Assembly (NCBI RefSeq): GCF_003049505.1
Contig: NZ_PYWN01000063.1
Span: forward strand, 1-52,887
From: Metasolibacillus meyeri
GTDB taxonomy: Bacteria > Bacillota > Bacilli > Bacillales_A > Planococcaceae
Length of the DNA stretch: 52,887 bases
Direction of reading: 5' to 3'
Under the pieces are notes generated by a model. The model worked only from the letters and a program-made list of their open reading frames with translations. It ran no database searches and had not been told where the DNA came from. Positions 29,202-38,192 of this stretch are shown in pieces (position 1 is the stretch's first letter; each line of letters opens with the position of its first letter). Made by a program: the position numbers and the translations under genes.

Positions 29202-30220
29202 GTAACAACAATTTCGATGGAGATTTAGAGAAGTTTGTAAAAAGGTTATTTGGGGATAAAACGAAAAAGAACAGCAAAAATGTTGAAGCGGTAGACGCTG
29301 AATCAGCAACAATCAAAAAAGAAAAACAGCCTAAAAATATGCGTAAATGGGCAACGTCAGCCATGATTATTACCGCGGTTTTTGTGATGGCGATCATCGC
29401 TTTTGCCAATCTTTATATCGTTAAGGAAAATGAATATAAAATAGTGCGTCAGTTTGGTGAAGTGGTGAAATATGAGAGTGAGCCAGGGTTGCATATGAAA
29501 ATACCATTTATCCAAAGCGTAACGACATTGCCAAAAAATTTAATGACGTACGATATGATGCAAGAAGAAATTAATACGAAAGATAAAAAGCGAATTATTA
29601 TTGATAATTATGCGGTATGGCGCGTAATTGATCCGAAGGCACTTATCTCGAGTGCTGGGACATTGCCGAATGCAGAGCGTCGTATGAGTGAATTTATTTA
29701 TTCGGTAATCCGTACTGAGCTTGGGAAATTAGATTACGACCAAATTATTAATGCTGGAGATTCATCACGCGGCGATATAAATGACAGTGTAACATTGAGA
29801 GTGAATGAGCTATTAGCTAACGATAATTACGGTATTGAAGTAATCGATGTGCGTATCCGTCGTACAGATTTACCACCAGAAAACGAGCAGGCAATTTTTA
29901 CACGTATGATTTCTGAGCGTGAAAAAACAGCACAAACTTATTTATCGCAAGGGGATGCGGAGAAGCGTGCAATCGAAGCAAGCACGGATCGAGAAGTACA
30001 AACATTACTGGCGAAAGCAAATCGTGAGGCTGCTGTAATAATCGCAGAAGGTGAAGCTGAAGCCGCAAAAATTTACAATAACGCTTTTTCACAAGACCCT
30101 GAATTTTACTCGCTTTATCGTACATTAGAATCATATAAGAAGACGATTGGTGATGATACCGTTATCATTATACCGTCAGATTCTCCTTATGCTAAAGTAT
30201 TATCTGGTTATTTAGAATAA
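29198..30220 (+). CDS. hflC: Band-7/SPFH protease modulator HflC
   Basis: A 340-residue partner of HflK. A charged N-terminal region of about 48 residues, longer than in E. coli HflC, precedes one membrane segment (about 50-72), then the SPFH domain starting YIVKENEYKIVRQFGE. The coiled coil SEREKTAQTYLSQGDAEKRA and ANREAAVIIAEGEAEAAKIY are diagnostic of HflC. The end has the FYSLYRTLESYKKTI motif. Translationally coupled to hflK by a 4-base overlap, consistent with a stoichiometric complex. Confidence 0.92.
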   Translation: MSNNNFDGDLEKFVKRLFGDKTKKNSKNVEAVDAESATIKKEKQPKNMRKWATSAMIITAVFVMAIIAFANLYIVKENEYKIVRQFGEVVKYESEPGLHMKIPFIQSVTTLPKNLMTYDMMQEEINTKDKKRIIIDNYAVWRVIDPKALISSAGTLPNAERRMSEFIYSVIRTELGKLDYDQIINAGDSSRGDINDSVTLRVNELLANDNYGIEVIDVRIRRTDLPPENEQAIFTRMISEREKTAQTYLSQGDAEKRAIEASTDREVQTLLAKANREAAVIIAEGEAEAAKIYNNAFSQDPEFYSLYRTLESYKKTIGDDTVIIIPSDSPYAKVLSGYLE

Positions 30221-30229
30221 TCTTTATTG

Positions 30230-30270
30230 AAAAGCTATTCAGAAATTTTTATTCTGAGTAGCTTTTTATT
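30230..30270 (+). terminator. Terminator of hflKC
   Basis: AAAAGCTATTCAGAA (from 30230) pairs with TTCTGAGTAGCTTTTT (30252-30267), followed by ATTTTATTT. Confidence 0.85.
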
Positions 30271-30307
30271 TTATTTCCTATAAAAAACGATATTTTTGGA
30301 GGTAAAT

Positions 30308-30336
30308 GTGGCAATTAAAATTTATTGTAGTATAAT
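30308..30336 (+). promoter_or_regulatory. Promoter of ATP-grasp/chemoreceptor pair
   Basis: GTGGCA (30308-30313) and a perfect TATAAT (30331-30336) are 17 bp apart. The 110-base leader has a possible TTAGTT/AACTAA stem but no riboswitch that I recognise. Confidence 0.5.
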
Positions 30337-30446
30337 GAACTACGGTTAGTTGTTTTGGCATATTAATTCGCTAAATAACTAATGATAAATGTCCGTAATG
30401 GGATTAATTTTTAAAAGTACTTAAGACTCAGAAAGGTGGAAAAATA

Positions 30447-31610
30447 GTGATTTTTCTAGATACTAATTATATATCTCCAATGCTACAAGAAGCATTAATT
30501 CATACTAAAATGCCAATGTACGATATTGTGAACAAGCAATTAATAAATGAATCACCAGCAAGTACATTTGAATTACAAGATAATCAACTGGTCATTGTCA
30601 ATTCTGAAAATGCGATTAAAGTATTGACAGACCATTATGCACATTTAAATGTTACAAGATGGTCAAATTTATTTAAAAATAAAGTGGCATTCCGCAAATA
30701 TTTAGCAGCTAGCTTCCCGAGCTTTTACTTCAAGGAAAGTACATTACAAGAGCTAAGCATGATGGATAGTAGCACCATATCGTATCCGATTATTTTAAAA
30801 CCAGCTATTGGCTATTCAAGTGTAGGAGTACAAAAAATTAAAGATGCACAGCAATTTACAGAAGCTGTTCAACAATTGGTAGATAATAATGGTCTTTCAA
30901 CCTCTTATTCAAAGGACATTTTAAATTTCCAAACATTTATTTTAGAAACCTATATTGAAGGTCAGGAGCTAGCGGTAGATGCCTACTTTAATGCGGATGG
31001 GAAGCCAGTTATTTTAAATTTATTCGCTCGCATGTTCCGAGACGCCGAAGACATGAGTGACCGCATTTATTATACAAGTAAAAAAGTAGTTACTCAATAT
31101 TTACAAGTTGTTGAACAATACTTGAGTGAATTAGCTACCTCGCTTGATTTGCGTAATTATCCGTTCCATATTGAGCTTCGCATTGATGCACAAGGTGTGT
31201 TAATTCCAATCGAAATAAATCCTTTACGTTTTGCTGGTATCGGTACGACAGAGCTTGGTGTACATGCCTATGATATTAATCCGTACGAGTATGTTTTGAG
31301 GCAGTGGGAGCCAGATTGGTCACAAAAAATTGCCAATATGGATGAGCGTATTTACAGTTTTACTTGTGCTGAATTTGATAGTCAGCTAACTTTTGAGGAT
31401 ATTGAATCCATCCAACATGAAGAGTTAAAACAGCAATTCGAACATTTATTAGAGTATCGAATTTTACCGCAAGATAGTGGGACAACCTTTGCAGTTATCT
31501 TTTTTGTCAGCGATTCATTTAGTCAAAATGAACATATTTTATCATTAGATTTTATGTCATTTGTTACAATAAAGAACGAGGTACTTGCTTTAAGCGGATT
31601 ACAAAAATAG
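30447..31610 (+). CDS. ATP-grasp domain protein
   Basis: A 387-residue protein with an ATP-grasp fold, probably a carboxylate-amine or amino-acid ligase; product unknown. The ATP-binding loop is in YPIILKPAIGYSSVGVQKI (near residues 113-131), followed by FILETYIEGQELAVDAYF and the metal-binding HIELRID and IPIEINPLRFAGIGTTELG segments near 240-270. The N-terminal 90 residues resemble a pre-ATP-grasp domain. GTG start with AAGGTGG 7 bases upstream. It lies 18 bases before a chemoreceptor gene and shares its promoter, an odd partnership. No signal peptide. Confidence 0.8.
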   Translation: MIFLDTNYISPMLQEALIHTKMPMYDIVNKQLINESPASTFELQDNQLVIVNSENAIKVLTDHYAHLNVTRWSNLFKNKVAFRKYLAASFPSFYFKESTLQELSMMDSSTISYPIILKPAIGYSSVGVQKIKDAQQFTEAVQQLVDNNGLSTSYSKDILNFQTFILETYIEGQELAVDAYFNADGKPVILNLFARMFRDAEDMSDRIYYTSKKVVTQYLQVVEQYLSELATSLDLRNYPFHIELRIDAQGVLIPIEINPLRFAGIGTTELGVHAYDINPYEYVLRQWEPDWSQKIANMDERIYSFTCAEFDSQLTFEDIESIQHEELKQQFEHLLEYRILPQDSGTTFAVIFFVSDSFSQNEHILSLDFMSFVTIKNEVLALSGLQK

Positions 31611-31628
31611 AGAGGAGTAGGCTTACAT

Positions 31629-33311
31629 ATGAGCAAAAAAACAAGTTCAGTTAAAACGAAAATATTGATGAGTATTATTTTACCAATTAGTATTTTAAGC
31701 ATTGTTTTCGGTATACTTTGCTATGCTGTAACAAGCAAGTTAATTAATAATCAAATACTTCCAGCGTATGAACAAAATTTAACATTAAAAATTGAGCAGC
31801 TTGAGCGATTAGTTGATGCAGACACAATCAATGCTGCCAAAACAGACCGTAATGAATTTGAAAAGCTTTTAAAAATTACTTCTGATTTTAAACATCAAAC
31901 AGGGTTAGAGCATGTTTATATTATTAGTAAAGTAAATGGACAAGAATTAATTTTAGTATTAAGCGACGATGGTGAGTATTTGACACCAACTGCTTTCTCA
32001 GAGGATCAAACAAAAGCGATGGGTACAACAGGTATAGTAGTTAGCCCAATTTATAAAGATAGCTATGGGGAGCATAAATCGACATTCTTACAAATTCCTG
32101 GCACAGATTCTGTCATAGGCTTGGATGCAGATGCTGATTTTATTAGTGAGCTAAAAACAAATATTATTATTACAATGGCTGTCATCTCCGTTATTTTTGT
32201 TGCGATAGGCATAGCAATCGCATTGTTTATTGCACGCAATATTACACGTCCAATGGAAAGATTAATAAAGCATACACAAATTGTTGCGAAGGGTGATTTG
32301 CAGCAGCAAGTCGTTGTGGAAGGCGATAGGGAAGTACGTAATTTAGCACAGAGCTTCCATGAAATGCAAGAGCAGCTTCGTGAAACAATTCAGCATGTTA
32401 ATATTACGTCGACACATGTTGACCAAAGCTCATCTACTTTGAAGGAAAGTGTAGAACAGCTAACGATTGCTTCAACACAAGTAGCTGGAGCTGTTCAGGA
32501 AATTGCTTCAAGCAGTGAAGTCATTGTAGAAGGTGCTGTGCAAAACCGAGGAGCAATTGACCGAATGGTGACGCAAATTGCGTATATTTCCAATGTAACA
32601 TCAAAAATTTCTGATGAAGCGCTAAATGCGACAAATGTTGCACAGCAAGGGAATGAAGTTGTTCAAAGCTCTGTAAAAGGCATTGGAAATATTCATGAAA
32701 CAGCGAAAGCATCTTTGGAAATTACGGAACAGATGAATGCACGTTCAACAGAAGTAAGCCAAATTACGAAAATTATTTCGGGTATTTCTGATCAAATTAA
32801 TTTATTGGCATTGAATGCGGCGATTGAAGCGGCAAGAGCTGGGGAGTACGGAAAAGGCTTCGCAGTTGTAGCAGATGAAATCCGCTCATTGGCTGAGCAA
32901 TCGGCACAATCGGCAAGCAATATTACAGCTTTGATTCAAGGTATGCAAAAAGATTCAAATGATTCTGTTACAGCAATTACCAATGTTGTCGCACAAATTG
33001 AGCATGAAAATGCGGCAATGCACTCAGCTGGTGAAACATTTGGCACGATTTCAACATTAGTGAATGAAATGAATAGTGAGATTCAACAAGTAACAGCGAC
33101 CGTTCAAGAAATGGCCGCAAGTTCAAATCAAGTGCTTGTAACGACAAATCAAACAGTTGAATCAATTGAAGCATCTAGTGAGCATTCACAAAGCATTGCA
33201 GCATCAATGGAAGAGCAAACAGCGACAACTGAAGAAATGCTAAGCATTGCCACAGAATTAAACGACATGATTGGCAACTTAAAAGCACAAATCGAACACT
33301 TTAAAATTTAA
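31629..33311 (+). CDS. Methyl-accepting chemotaxis protein
   Basis: A 560-residue chemoreceptor. TM1 is at about residues 10-33, an extracellular sensor region of about 140 residues (probably a single Cache domain) follows, TM2 is at about 176-200, then HAMP ([15 protein letters not shown]) and a methyl-accepting domain. The cytoplasmic tip [21 protein letters not shown] is the nearly invariant CheA/CheW contact. Several EE/QE pairs flank it as methylation sites. AGAGGAG precedes the ATG. The ligand is not evident. Likely co-transcribed with the ATP-grasp gene. Confidence 0.93.
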   Translation: MSKKTSSVKTKILMSIILPISILSIVFGILCYAVTSKLINNQILPAYEQNLTLKIEQLERLVDADTINAAKTDRNEFEKLLKITSDFKHQTGLEHVYIISKVNGQELILVLSDDGEYLTPTAFSEDQTKAMGTTGIVVSPIYKDSYGEHKSTFLQIPGTDSVIGLDADADFISELKTNIIITMAVISVIFVAIGIAIALFIARNITRPMERLIKHTQIVAKGDLQQQVVVEGDREVRNLAQSFHEMQEQLRETIQHVNITSTHVDQSSSTLKESVEQLTIASTQVAGAVQEIASSSEVIVEGAVQNRGAIDRMVTQIAYISNVTSKISDEALNATNVAQQGNEVVQSSVKGIGNIHETAKASLEITEQMNARSTEVSQITKIISGISDQINLLALNAAIEAARAGEYGKGFAVVADEIRSLAEQSAQSASNITALIQGMQKDSNDSVTAITNVVAQIEHENAAMHSAGETFGTISTLVNEMNSEIQQVTATVQEMAASSNQVLVTTNQTVESIEASSEHSQSIAASMEEQTATTEEMLSIATELNDMIGNLKAQIEHFKI

Positions 33312-33321
33312 ACTAGTGGAG

Positions 33322-33372
33322 GCTGACGAAAAAGCGTATGAACATAACGCTTCTCGTCAGCTATTAGCTTTT
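33322..33372 (+). terminator. Terminator of the chemoreceptor gene
   Basis: GCTGACGA (from 33322) pairs with CTCGTCAGC (to 33361), and AAAGCGT pairs with ACGCTT inside; TTAGCTTTTT follows. Confidence 0.8.
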
Positions 33373-33391
33373 TGATTGCTAGGAAATTGGG

Positions 33392-33656
33392 GGGATTGTC
33401 CAGAAAGTTGGAATCACCTTTGAATAACGGAAATCTAGATGAGTTATTCATTGAAAGAAAAGGCGATGAAGCGTGTGTTTTCGAAATTTTCAGTTCAAAA
33501 GTAATGATTCGCCCGTAAGATAGTGAAATTCGCCCGCAAAACGACCATTTTCGCCCGTTAAAAAGCGAAATTCGCCCGCAAGACCATCACATTCGCTCAA
33601 TTAAACTCAAAAATAGGAGCTGCCTAAAAGATGATATCTTTTTGGGCAGCTCCTTT
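33392..33656 (+). repeat. Composite intergenic repeat, copy 3 (21-bp array plus terminator)
   Basis: The best-preserved copy, about 265 bp, colinear with 817-1086. Octamers TTCGCCCG at 33508, 33529, 33550 and 33571 and TTCGCTCA at 33592 are each exactly 21 bp apart. AGTTCAAAAGTAATG precedes them at 33492-33506. It ends in a strong terminator hairpin. Confidence 0.82.
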
Positions 33657-33657
33657 A
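33616..33657 (+). terminator. Terminator at end of repeat copy 3
   Basis: GGAGCTGCC (33616-33624) pairs perfectly with GGCAGCTCC (33645-33653), with AAAAG and CTTTTT continuing the stem; TTTAT follows. It lies well past the chemoreceptor terminator, so it is part of the repeat rather than a gene's own end. Confidence 0.75.
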
Positions 33658-33833
33658 TACAACTCGAAACATTACAACAATTGTATAAGTCCTTTCCGCA
33701 TGATTAAACCTCATTATAGTTGATACAAAAAATTACCCATAAATTATGGTGATTATCTATATCCTTCCGATTAAGGAGAAAGAAGTTTCTTTTCACTTCT
33801 CTATTTCTTGCTATAATAGATTATGCAATTCGT

Positions 33834-33990
33834 CTTAATTCAACAGATTGTAAGATATGTGCTGAATTAAGATGAGACCTCTGGCGGATGTCACAGATTG
33901 AGGCCTGCATCGTGCAGGCCAGTTAACCGTTGGCGCGTGTCGAGGTAAACTCGAAAAAATCTGGACTAGAGTTAGCCGAGGCGTAATTGA
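33834..33990 (+). ncRNA. Structured leader element B
   Basis: It has the same layout as 14058-14190. CTTAATTCA (33834-33842) pairs with TGAATTAAG (33863-33871). CCTC(T)GGC (33878-33885) pairs with GCCGAGG (33975-33981), again with one unpaired T. CAGATT (33894-33899) pairs with AATCTG (33958-33963). It also has a perfect GGCCTGCA/TGCAGGCC hairpin (33902-33920). A TATAAT at 33812-33817 could start its transcript. It ends about 17 bases before the next start codon. Between it and the preceding repeat (33657-33811) nothing else was recognised. Confidence 0.6.
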
Positions 33991-34006
33991 TGGAGAGGTG
34001 GATGGT

Positions 34007-34444
34007 ATGAGCAAGCGAATTCAAAATGTGCTAGTCGCATTTATTATGGCAACGTCAATGACGGCACTTTTTCAATCAAGTCATTTTGAATGGATGAAAA
34101 CGAGCCTATTTCATATACCTGTATTATTTGTCGTGATATTTCTACTCGGTATCATCATCGCTGAGGATGTGCGCAACGCCTTTAAAAAAGTGTTATGGTT
34201 TGACAAACGTAAAGATCCGCGTCCAATTTGGCAAGTGGGTGTTGGTATGATTTTTTATTTTGCGCAGATTGGCTTTGTGGAAGTGTTTATGAGAAGCTTA
34301 ATGCCATATCATCTCGGTGGAATGCCGCTGTATTTAGTTATTAGCTTTTTAAATGCCTTTTTACTGACGGTTATTTTCGAGGAGATTTTTTATAAAAAGA
34401 GTCAGCCTTCGATGGAGCAATATAAGTTTAAGAAATTAAAATAG
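34007..34444 (+). CDS. Small polytopic membrane protein, unknown function
   Basis: A 145-residue protein with about four hydrophobic segments at residues 7-25, 34-53, 76-98 and 103-127, and a basic C-terminal tail. I do not recognise a family. The ATG at 34007 is chosen because GGAGAGG at 33992-33998 is 8 bases upstream; the in-frame GTG at 33998 overlaps that site. It is transcribed behind structured element B and is followed by its own terminator before polA. Confidence 0.75.
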   Translation: MSKRIQNVLVAFIMATSMTALFQSSHFEWMKTSLFHIPVLFVVIFLLGIIIAEDVRNAFKKVLWFDKRKDPRPIWQVGVGMIFYFAQIGFVEVFMRSLMPYHLGGMPLYLVISFLNAFLLTVIFEEIFYKKSQPSMEQYKFKKLK

Positions 34445-34451
34445 AGTAGTA

Positions 34452-34502
34452 GGTGCTTTTGCAAAAATTTTTTAGGAAAGTTTATGCAAAAGCGCCTTTT
34501 TT
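34452..34502 (+). terminator. Terminator before polA
   Basis: GGTGCTTTTGCA (34452-34463) pairs, one G-T, with TGCAAAAGCGCC (34485-34496), followed by TTTTTT. Confidence 0.8.
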
Positions 34503-34539
34503 GGTGGAAAAAAACTCGGATTCACGCTAAAGTTAAGAA

Positions 34540-34612
34540 GACAATAGTTCGAACGCATGTTTTTACTTTGCCTCAGTAAAAGTCTAACTGAAGCATAATT
34601 AATTGTCGAACT
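34540..34612 (+). other. polA leader with two alternative hairpins
   Basis: TTTTACT (34561-34567) pairs with AGTAAAA (34575-34581). In conflict with this, TGCCTCAGT can pair with ACTGAAGCA just downstream (8 of 9 pairs). GACAAT (34540-34545) and ATTGTC (34602-34607) enclose both. The segment lies directly before the polA ribosome site; function is unknown. Confidence 0.35.
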
Positions 34613-34630
34613 GAAAAAGGAGCGTACACA

Positions 34631-37261
34631 ATGGCGAAGGAAAAATTATTATTACTTGATGGCAATAGCTTAGCATATCGCGCATTTTTCGCATTGCCAC
34701 CATTAACGAATGATAGCGGAATTCATACGAATGCGACATACGGCTTTACAACGATGCTACAAAAAATTTTAGAGGAAGAGCAGCCGACGCAAATGTTAGT
34801 TGCATTTGATGCAGGGAAAACGACATTCCGCCATGAATCTTATGGTGAATATAAAGGTGGTCGCCAAAAAACACCGCCTGAATTGTCTGAGCAATTTCCT
34901 TATATTCGCAAGCTAATTGATGCGTACAATATTAAGCGCTATGAGCTTGATTTATATGAGGCGGACGATATTATCGGCACATTGGCGAAGCAAGCGGAAG
35001 CGAATGGGAGCGAAGTCATTATCGTCTCAGGTGATAAAGACTTAACGCAGCTGGCAACGGATAATGTAACGGTTTATATTACGCGCAAAGGGATTACAGA
35101 TATTGAAAAATATACACCAGCACATATCGAGGAGAAATATGGTTTAACACCAGCGCAAATAATTGATATGAAAGGGCTAATGGGCGATGCGTCAGACAAT
35201 ATTCCAGGGGTACCGGGTGTCGGTGAGAAAACGGCGATTAAGCTATTAAAGGAATACGGTTCTGTTGAAGCCTTATATGAAGCGATTGGTGGTATGAAGG
35301 CTTCAAAAATGAAGGAGAAGCTTGTTGCAAATGAAGAAAGTGCTCATTTGTCAAAAAAGCTTGCCACGATTTTTACAGAAGCACCAATTGAGGTGACACT
35401 AGATGAATTAGCTTACGCAGGGCCGAACGAGGATGCGCTACTTACTGTTTGGCAAGAGCTTGGCTTTAAATCGCTAATTGAAAAAAGTGATATGCAAAGC
35501 ACAGCGCAAGAGCAGGAAGAAATCCAGCTAAATATTGTGAACGATATAACAGCCGCTATGTTAAAGGATACGCTGGCATTGCATGTCGAGCTAGAAAATG
35601 AGCATTATCATAGCTGTGCTATGCTTGGTATTGCGATAACAGATGGCGTAGATGCGAAGTATATTCCTGTGGATGTCGCTTTAAAAAGCGATGCTTTTAA
35701 AGCATGGTTAGAAGATGAAACGAAGAAAAAGTACATTGTGGATAGCAAAGCGACACAGGCGATTTTAGCCCGTTATGATATCAAGCTCGCAGGCGTTGCA
35801 TTTGATTTACTTTTGGCATCATATATCGTCAACCCTGCTATTTCAGGTGATGATGTCGCAACACTTGCAAAAGAATTTGGTTATACAAATGTACAGCCAA
35901 ATGAAGTTATCTATGGTAAAGGGGCAAAATGGACAGTACCAGAAGAGGATGTACTAGCAGATCATATAAGTCGTAAAGCGATTGCAGTGTGGCATTTACA
36001 ACCTGTTGTCGAGAAGAAGTTACAAGATAATGAACAATATGATTTATATCATGATTTAGAATTGCCACTTGCGGAAATTTTAGGGGCAATGGAAATCGCA
36101 GGTATCTCTGTGAATGTTGAAACATTAAAGCAAATGGGGCAGGCATTGCTAGAGAAGCTTTCAGTGATTGAGCAAACCATTTATGAGCTTGCTGGTGAAG
36201 AATTTAATATTAATTCACCGAAGCAATTAGGTGTTATTTTATTCGATAAGCTAGGGTTACCTGTTTTAAAGAAAACGAAAACAGGCTATTCGACAGCGGC
36301 AGATGTGCTTGAAAAACTACAGTCAGAGCATGATGTGGTCAAGCATATTTTAGATTATCGTCAATTAGCAAAGCTACAATCAACTTATATTGAGGGTTTA
36401 ACGAAAGAGGTACATGCGGAGGATGGCAAAGTGCATACGCGCTTCCAGCAAGCATTGACAGCAACAGGGCGCTTAAGCTCAACAGATCCAAACCTGCAAA
36501 ACATTCCGATTCGCTTAGAAGAAGGACGGAAAATTCGCCAAGCATTCGTCCCATCAAAGGAAGGTTGGGTACTATTTGCGGCTGATTATTCACAAATTGA
36601 GCTACGTGTATTAGCACATATGTGTCAGGACCCTGTGCTAGTTGAAGCGTTCAAGGAAGGGATGGATATTCATACGCGCACAGCGATGGATGTCTTTGGT
36701 GTAGCAAATCCAGATGAAGTAACCGCAAATATGCGCCGTACAGCAAAGGCGGTAAACTTCGGCATTATTTATGGCATTAGCGACTATGGCTTGTCACAAA
36801 ACTTGGATATCCCACGTAAAAAAGCAGCTGAATTTATTGCAAGCTATTTACAAAGCTTCCCAGGTGTACAAGGCTATATGGAAAACATCGTTGCCGATGC
36901 AAAACGTGAGGGCTTTGTCACAACCATTTTAAATCGTCGCCGTTATTTACCAGAAATAAATAGCTCAAACTTCAATTTGCGTAGCTTTGCTGAGCGTACA
37001 GCTATGAATGCACCAATTCAAGGCAGCGCGGCAGACATTATTAAAAAAGCAATGATTGATATGGATGCTCGTTTGCAGAAGGAAGGCTTACAGGCGAAGC
37101 TATTACTACAAGTACATGATGAATTAATTTTCGAAGCACCAGTAGAAGAAATTGAAATTTTAGAACGTATCGTACCAGAAGTGATGGAATCTGCTATTGA
37201 ATTAACTGTACCATTAAAGGTTGATTATTCTCACGGTCACTCTTGGTATGATGCGAAGTAA
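34631..37261 (+). CDS. polA: DNA polymerase I
   Basis: An 876-residue polymerase I used in Okazaki fragment maturation and repair. The N-terminal 5' nuclease domain starts KLLLLDGNSLAYRAFFAL and has YEADDIIGTLA and SGDKDLTQL, with the helix-hairpin-helix PGVPGVGEKTA. The central 3'-5' exonuclease domain (about 300-470) lacks the DxE motif (HVELENEHYHS instead), so proofreading is probably absent, as in other Bacillus-type enzymes. The polymerase domain has DYSQIELR, RRTAKAVNFGIIYG and VHDELIFE. The ATG follows AAAAAGGAG. It is followed by mutM after 12 bases. Confidence 0.97.
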   Translation: MAKEKLLLLDGNSLAYRAFFALPPLTNDSGIHTNATYGFTTMLQKILEEEQPTQMLVAFDAGKTTFRHESYGEYKGGRQKTPPELSEQFPYIRKLIDAYNIKRYELDLYEADDIIGTLAKQAEANGSEVIIVSGDKDLTQLATDNVTVYITRKGITDIEKYTPAHIEEKYGLTPAQIIDMKGLMGDASDNIPGVPGVGEKTAIKLLKEYGSVEALYEAIGGMKASKMKEKLVANEESAHLSKKLATIFTEAPIEVTLDELAYAGPNEDALLTVWQELGFKSLIEKSDMQSTAQEQEEIQLNIVNDITAAMLKDTLALHVELENEHYHSCAMLGIAITDGVDAKYIPVDVALKSDAFKAWLEDETKKKYIVDSKATQAILARYDIKLAGVAFDLLLASYIVNPAISGDDVATLAKEFGYTNVQPNEVIYGKGAKWTVPEEDVLADHISRKAIAVWHLQPVVEKKLQDNEQYDLYHDLELPLAEILGAMEIAGISVNVETLKQMGQALLEKLSVIEQTIYELAGEEFNINSPKQLGVILFDKLGLPVLKKTKTGYSTAADVLEKLQSEHDVVKHILDYRQLAKLQSTYIEGLTKEVHAEDGKVHTRFQQALTATGRLSSTDPNLQNIPIRLEEGRKIRQAFVPSKEGWVLFAADYSQIELRVLAHMCQDPVLVEAFKEGMDIHTRTAMDVFGVANPDEVTANMRRTAKAVNFGIIYGISDYGLSQNLDIPRKKAAEFIASYLQSFPGVQGYMENIVADAKREGFVTTILNRRRYLPEINSSNFNLRSFAERTAMNAPIQGSAADIIKKAMIDMDARLQKEGLQAKLLLQVHDELIFEAPVEEIEILERIVPEVMESAIELTVPLKVDYSHGHSWYDAK

Positions 37262-37273
37262 GGAGTGATTTTG

Positions 37274-38146
37274 ATGCCTGAGTTACCAGAGGTCGAAGGT
37301 GTCGTGAAGGATTTAAAGCCGTTAGTTGAAGGTAAAACAATTCAATCTGTTACTTTATCCAACACGGTTTATACATCTCATGCGGCAGGTAAGCAAACGA
37401 TCGTTAAAGGTGGTGCGCTTGAGTGGTTTGAGACAAGTGTACAGCAGATGACGATTGCGGCAATTGAACGCCGTGCTAAATATATTTTTATTCATTTAAA
37501 AAAAGACGGAGAGCCATTTGTGCTCGTCAACCATTTAGGGATGACGGGTGCATGGTTTGTCGTGCAAAATACAGCAGAAATTGCAGAGGAAAAATTTCGC
37601 AAGCATATTCATGCGACATTTATTTTAGCAAGTGGAGAGCTGCTCGTATATAGTGATATTCGCCGCTTTGGTGAGTTGCGTTTTTTACGTACAATTGAGG
37701 AGCATGCACCGTTAACAAAAATGGCACCAGAGCCATTTGATGCTACTGCGTGTGAATTTTTCTTAGCACAATGTACGAAATCAAAATATGAAAATAAAAC
37801 GATTAAAGAAGTGATTATGGATGGGCAAGTGATTTCGGGTTGCGGTAATATTTACGCAACAGAAGCCTTATTTGCAACGAAAATTAGCCCTACACAAAAA
37901 GTGAAGGCTATTTCGAAGGCAAAGAAAATGGAGCTGTTTCAAGCGATTGTGAATGTATTACAGGAAAGCATTGACAATGGTGGCTCTACCATTTCAGACT
38001 ATCGCACTGTTAATGGTGGCGCAGGTTCCATGCAAAATCGCTTGAAAATGTATGGCCATAAGCAGTGCCCACTATGTCAATCGGCAACAGAATCGGTTGT
38101 TATTGCTGGTCGTACCTCAACATATTGCCCAAGCTGTCAAAAATAA
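37274..38146 (+). CDS. mutM: Formamidopyrimidine-DNA glycosylase MutM
   Basis: A 290-residue base-excision repair enzyme that removes 8-oxoguanine and formamidopyrimidines and nicks the strand. The start must be ATG 37274, because the enzyme needs Pro next to the initiator Met as its catalytic amine (MPELPEVEG); the in-frame GTG at 37265 would bury it. The C-terminal zinc finger uses CPLC and CPSC, and the helix-two-turn-helix region has ISGCGNIYATEALF. AGGAG at 37261-37264 overlaps the end of polA, so the two genes are coupled. Confidence 0.96.
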   Translation: MPELPEVEGVVKDLKPLVEGKTIQSVTLSNTVYTSHAAGKQTIVKGGALEWFETSVQQMTIAAIERRAKYIFIHLKKDGEPFVLVNHLGMTGAWFVVQNTAEIAEEKFRKHIHATFILASGELLVYSDIRRFGELRFLRTIEEHAPLTKMAPEPFDATACEFFLAQCTKSKYENKTIKEVIMDGQVISGCGNIYATEALFATKISPTQKVKAISKAKKMELFQAIVNVLQESIDNGGSTISDYRTVNGGAGSMQNRLKMYGHKQCPLCQSATESVVIAGRTSTYCPSCQK

Positions 38147-38192
38147 AACACAAGGAACTGCTTAAAAGGGTGGCATTATTAAGGAGAACAAA

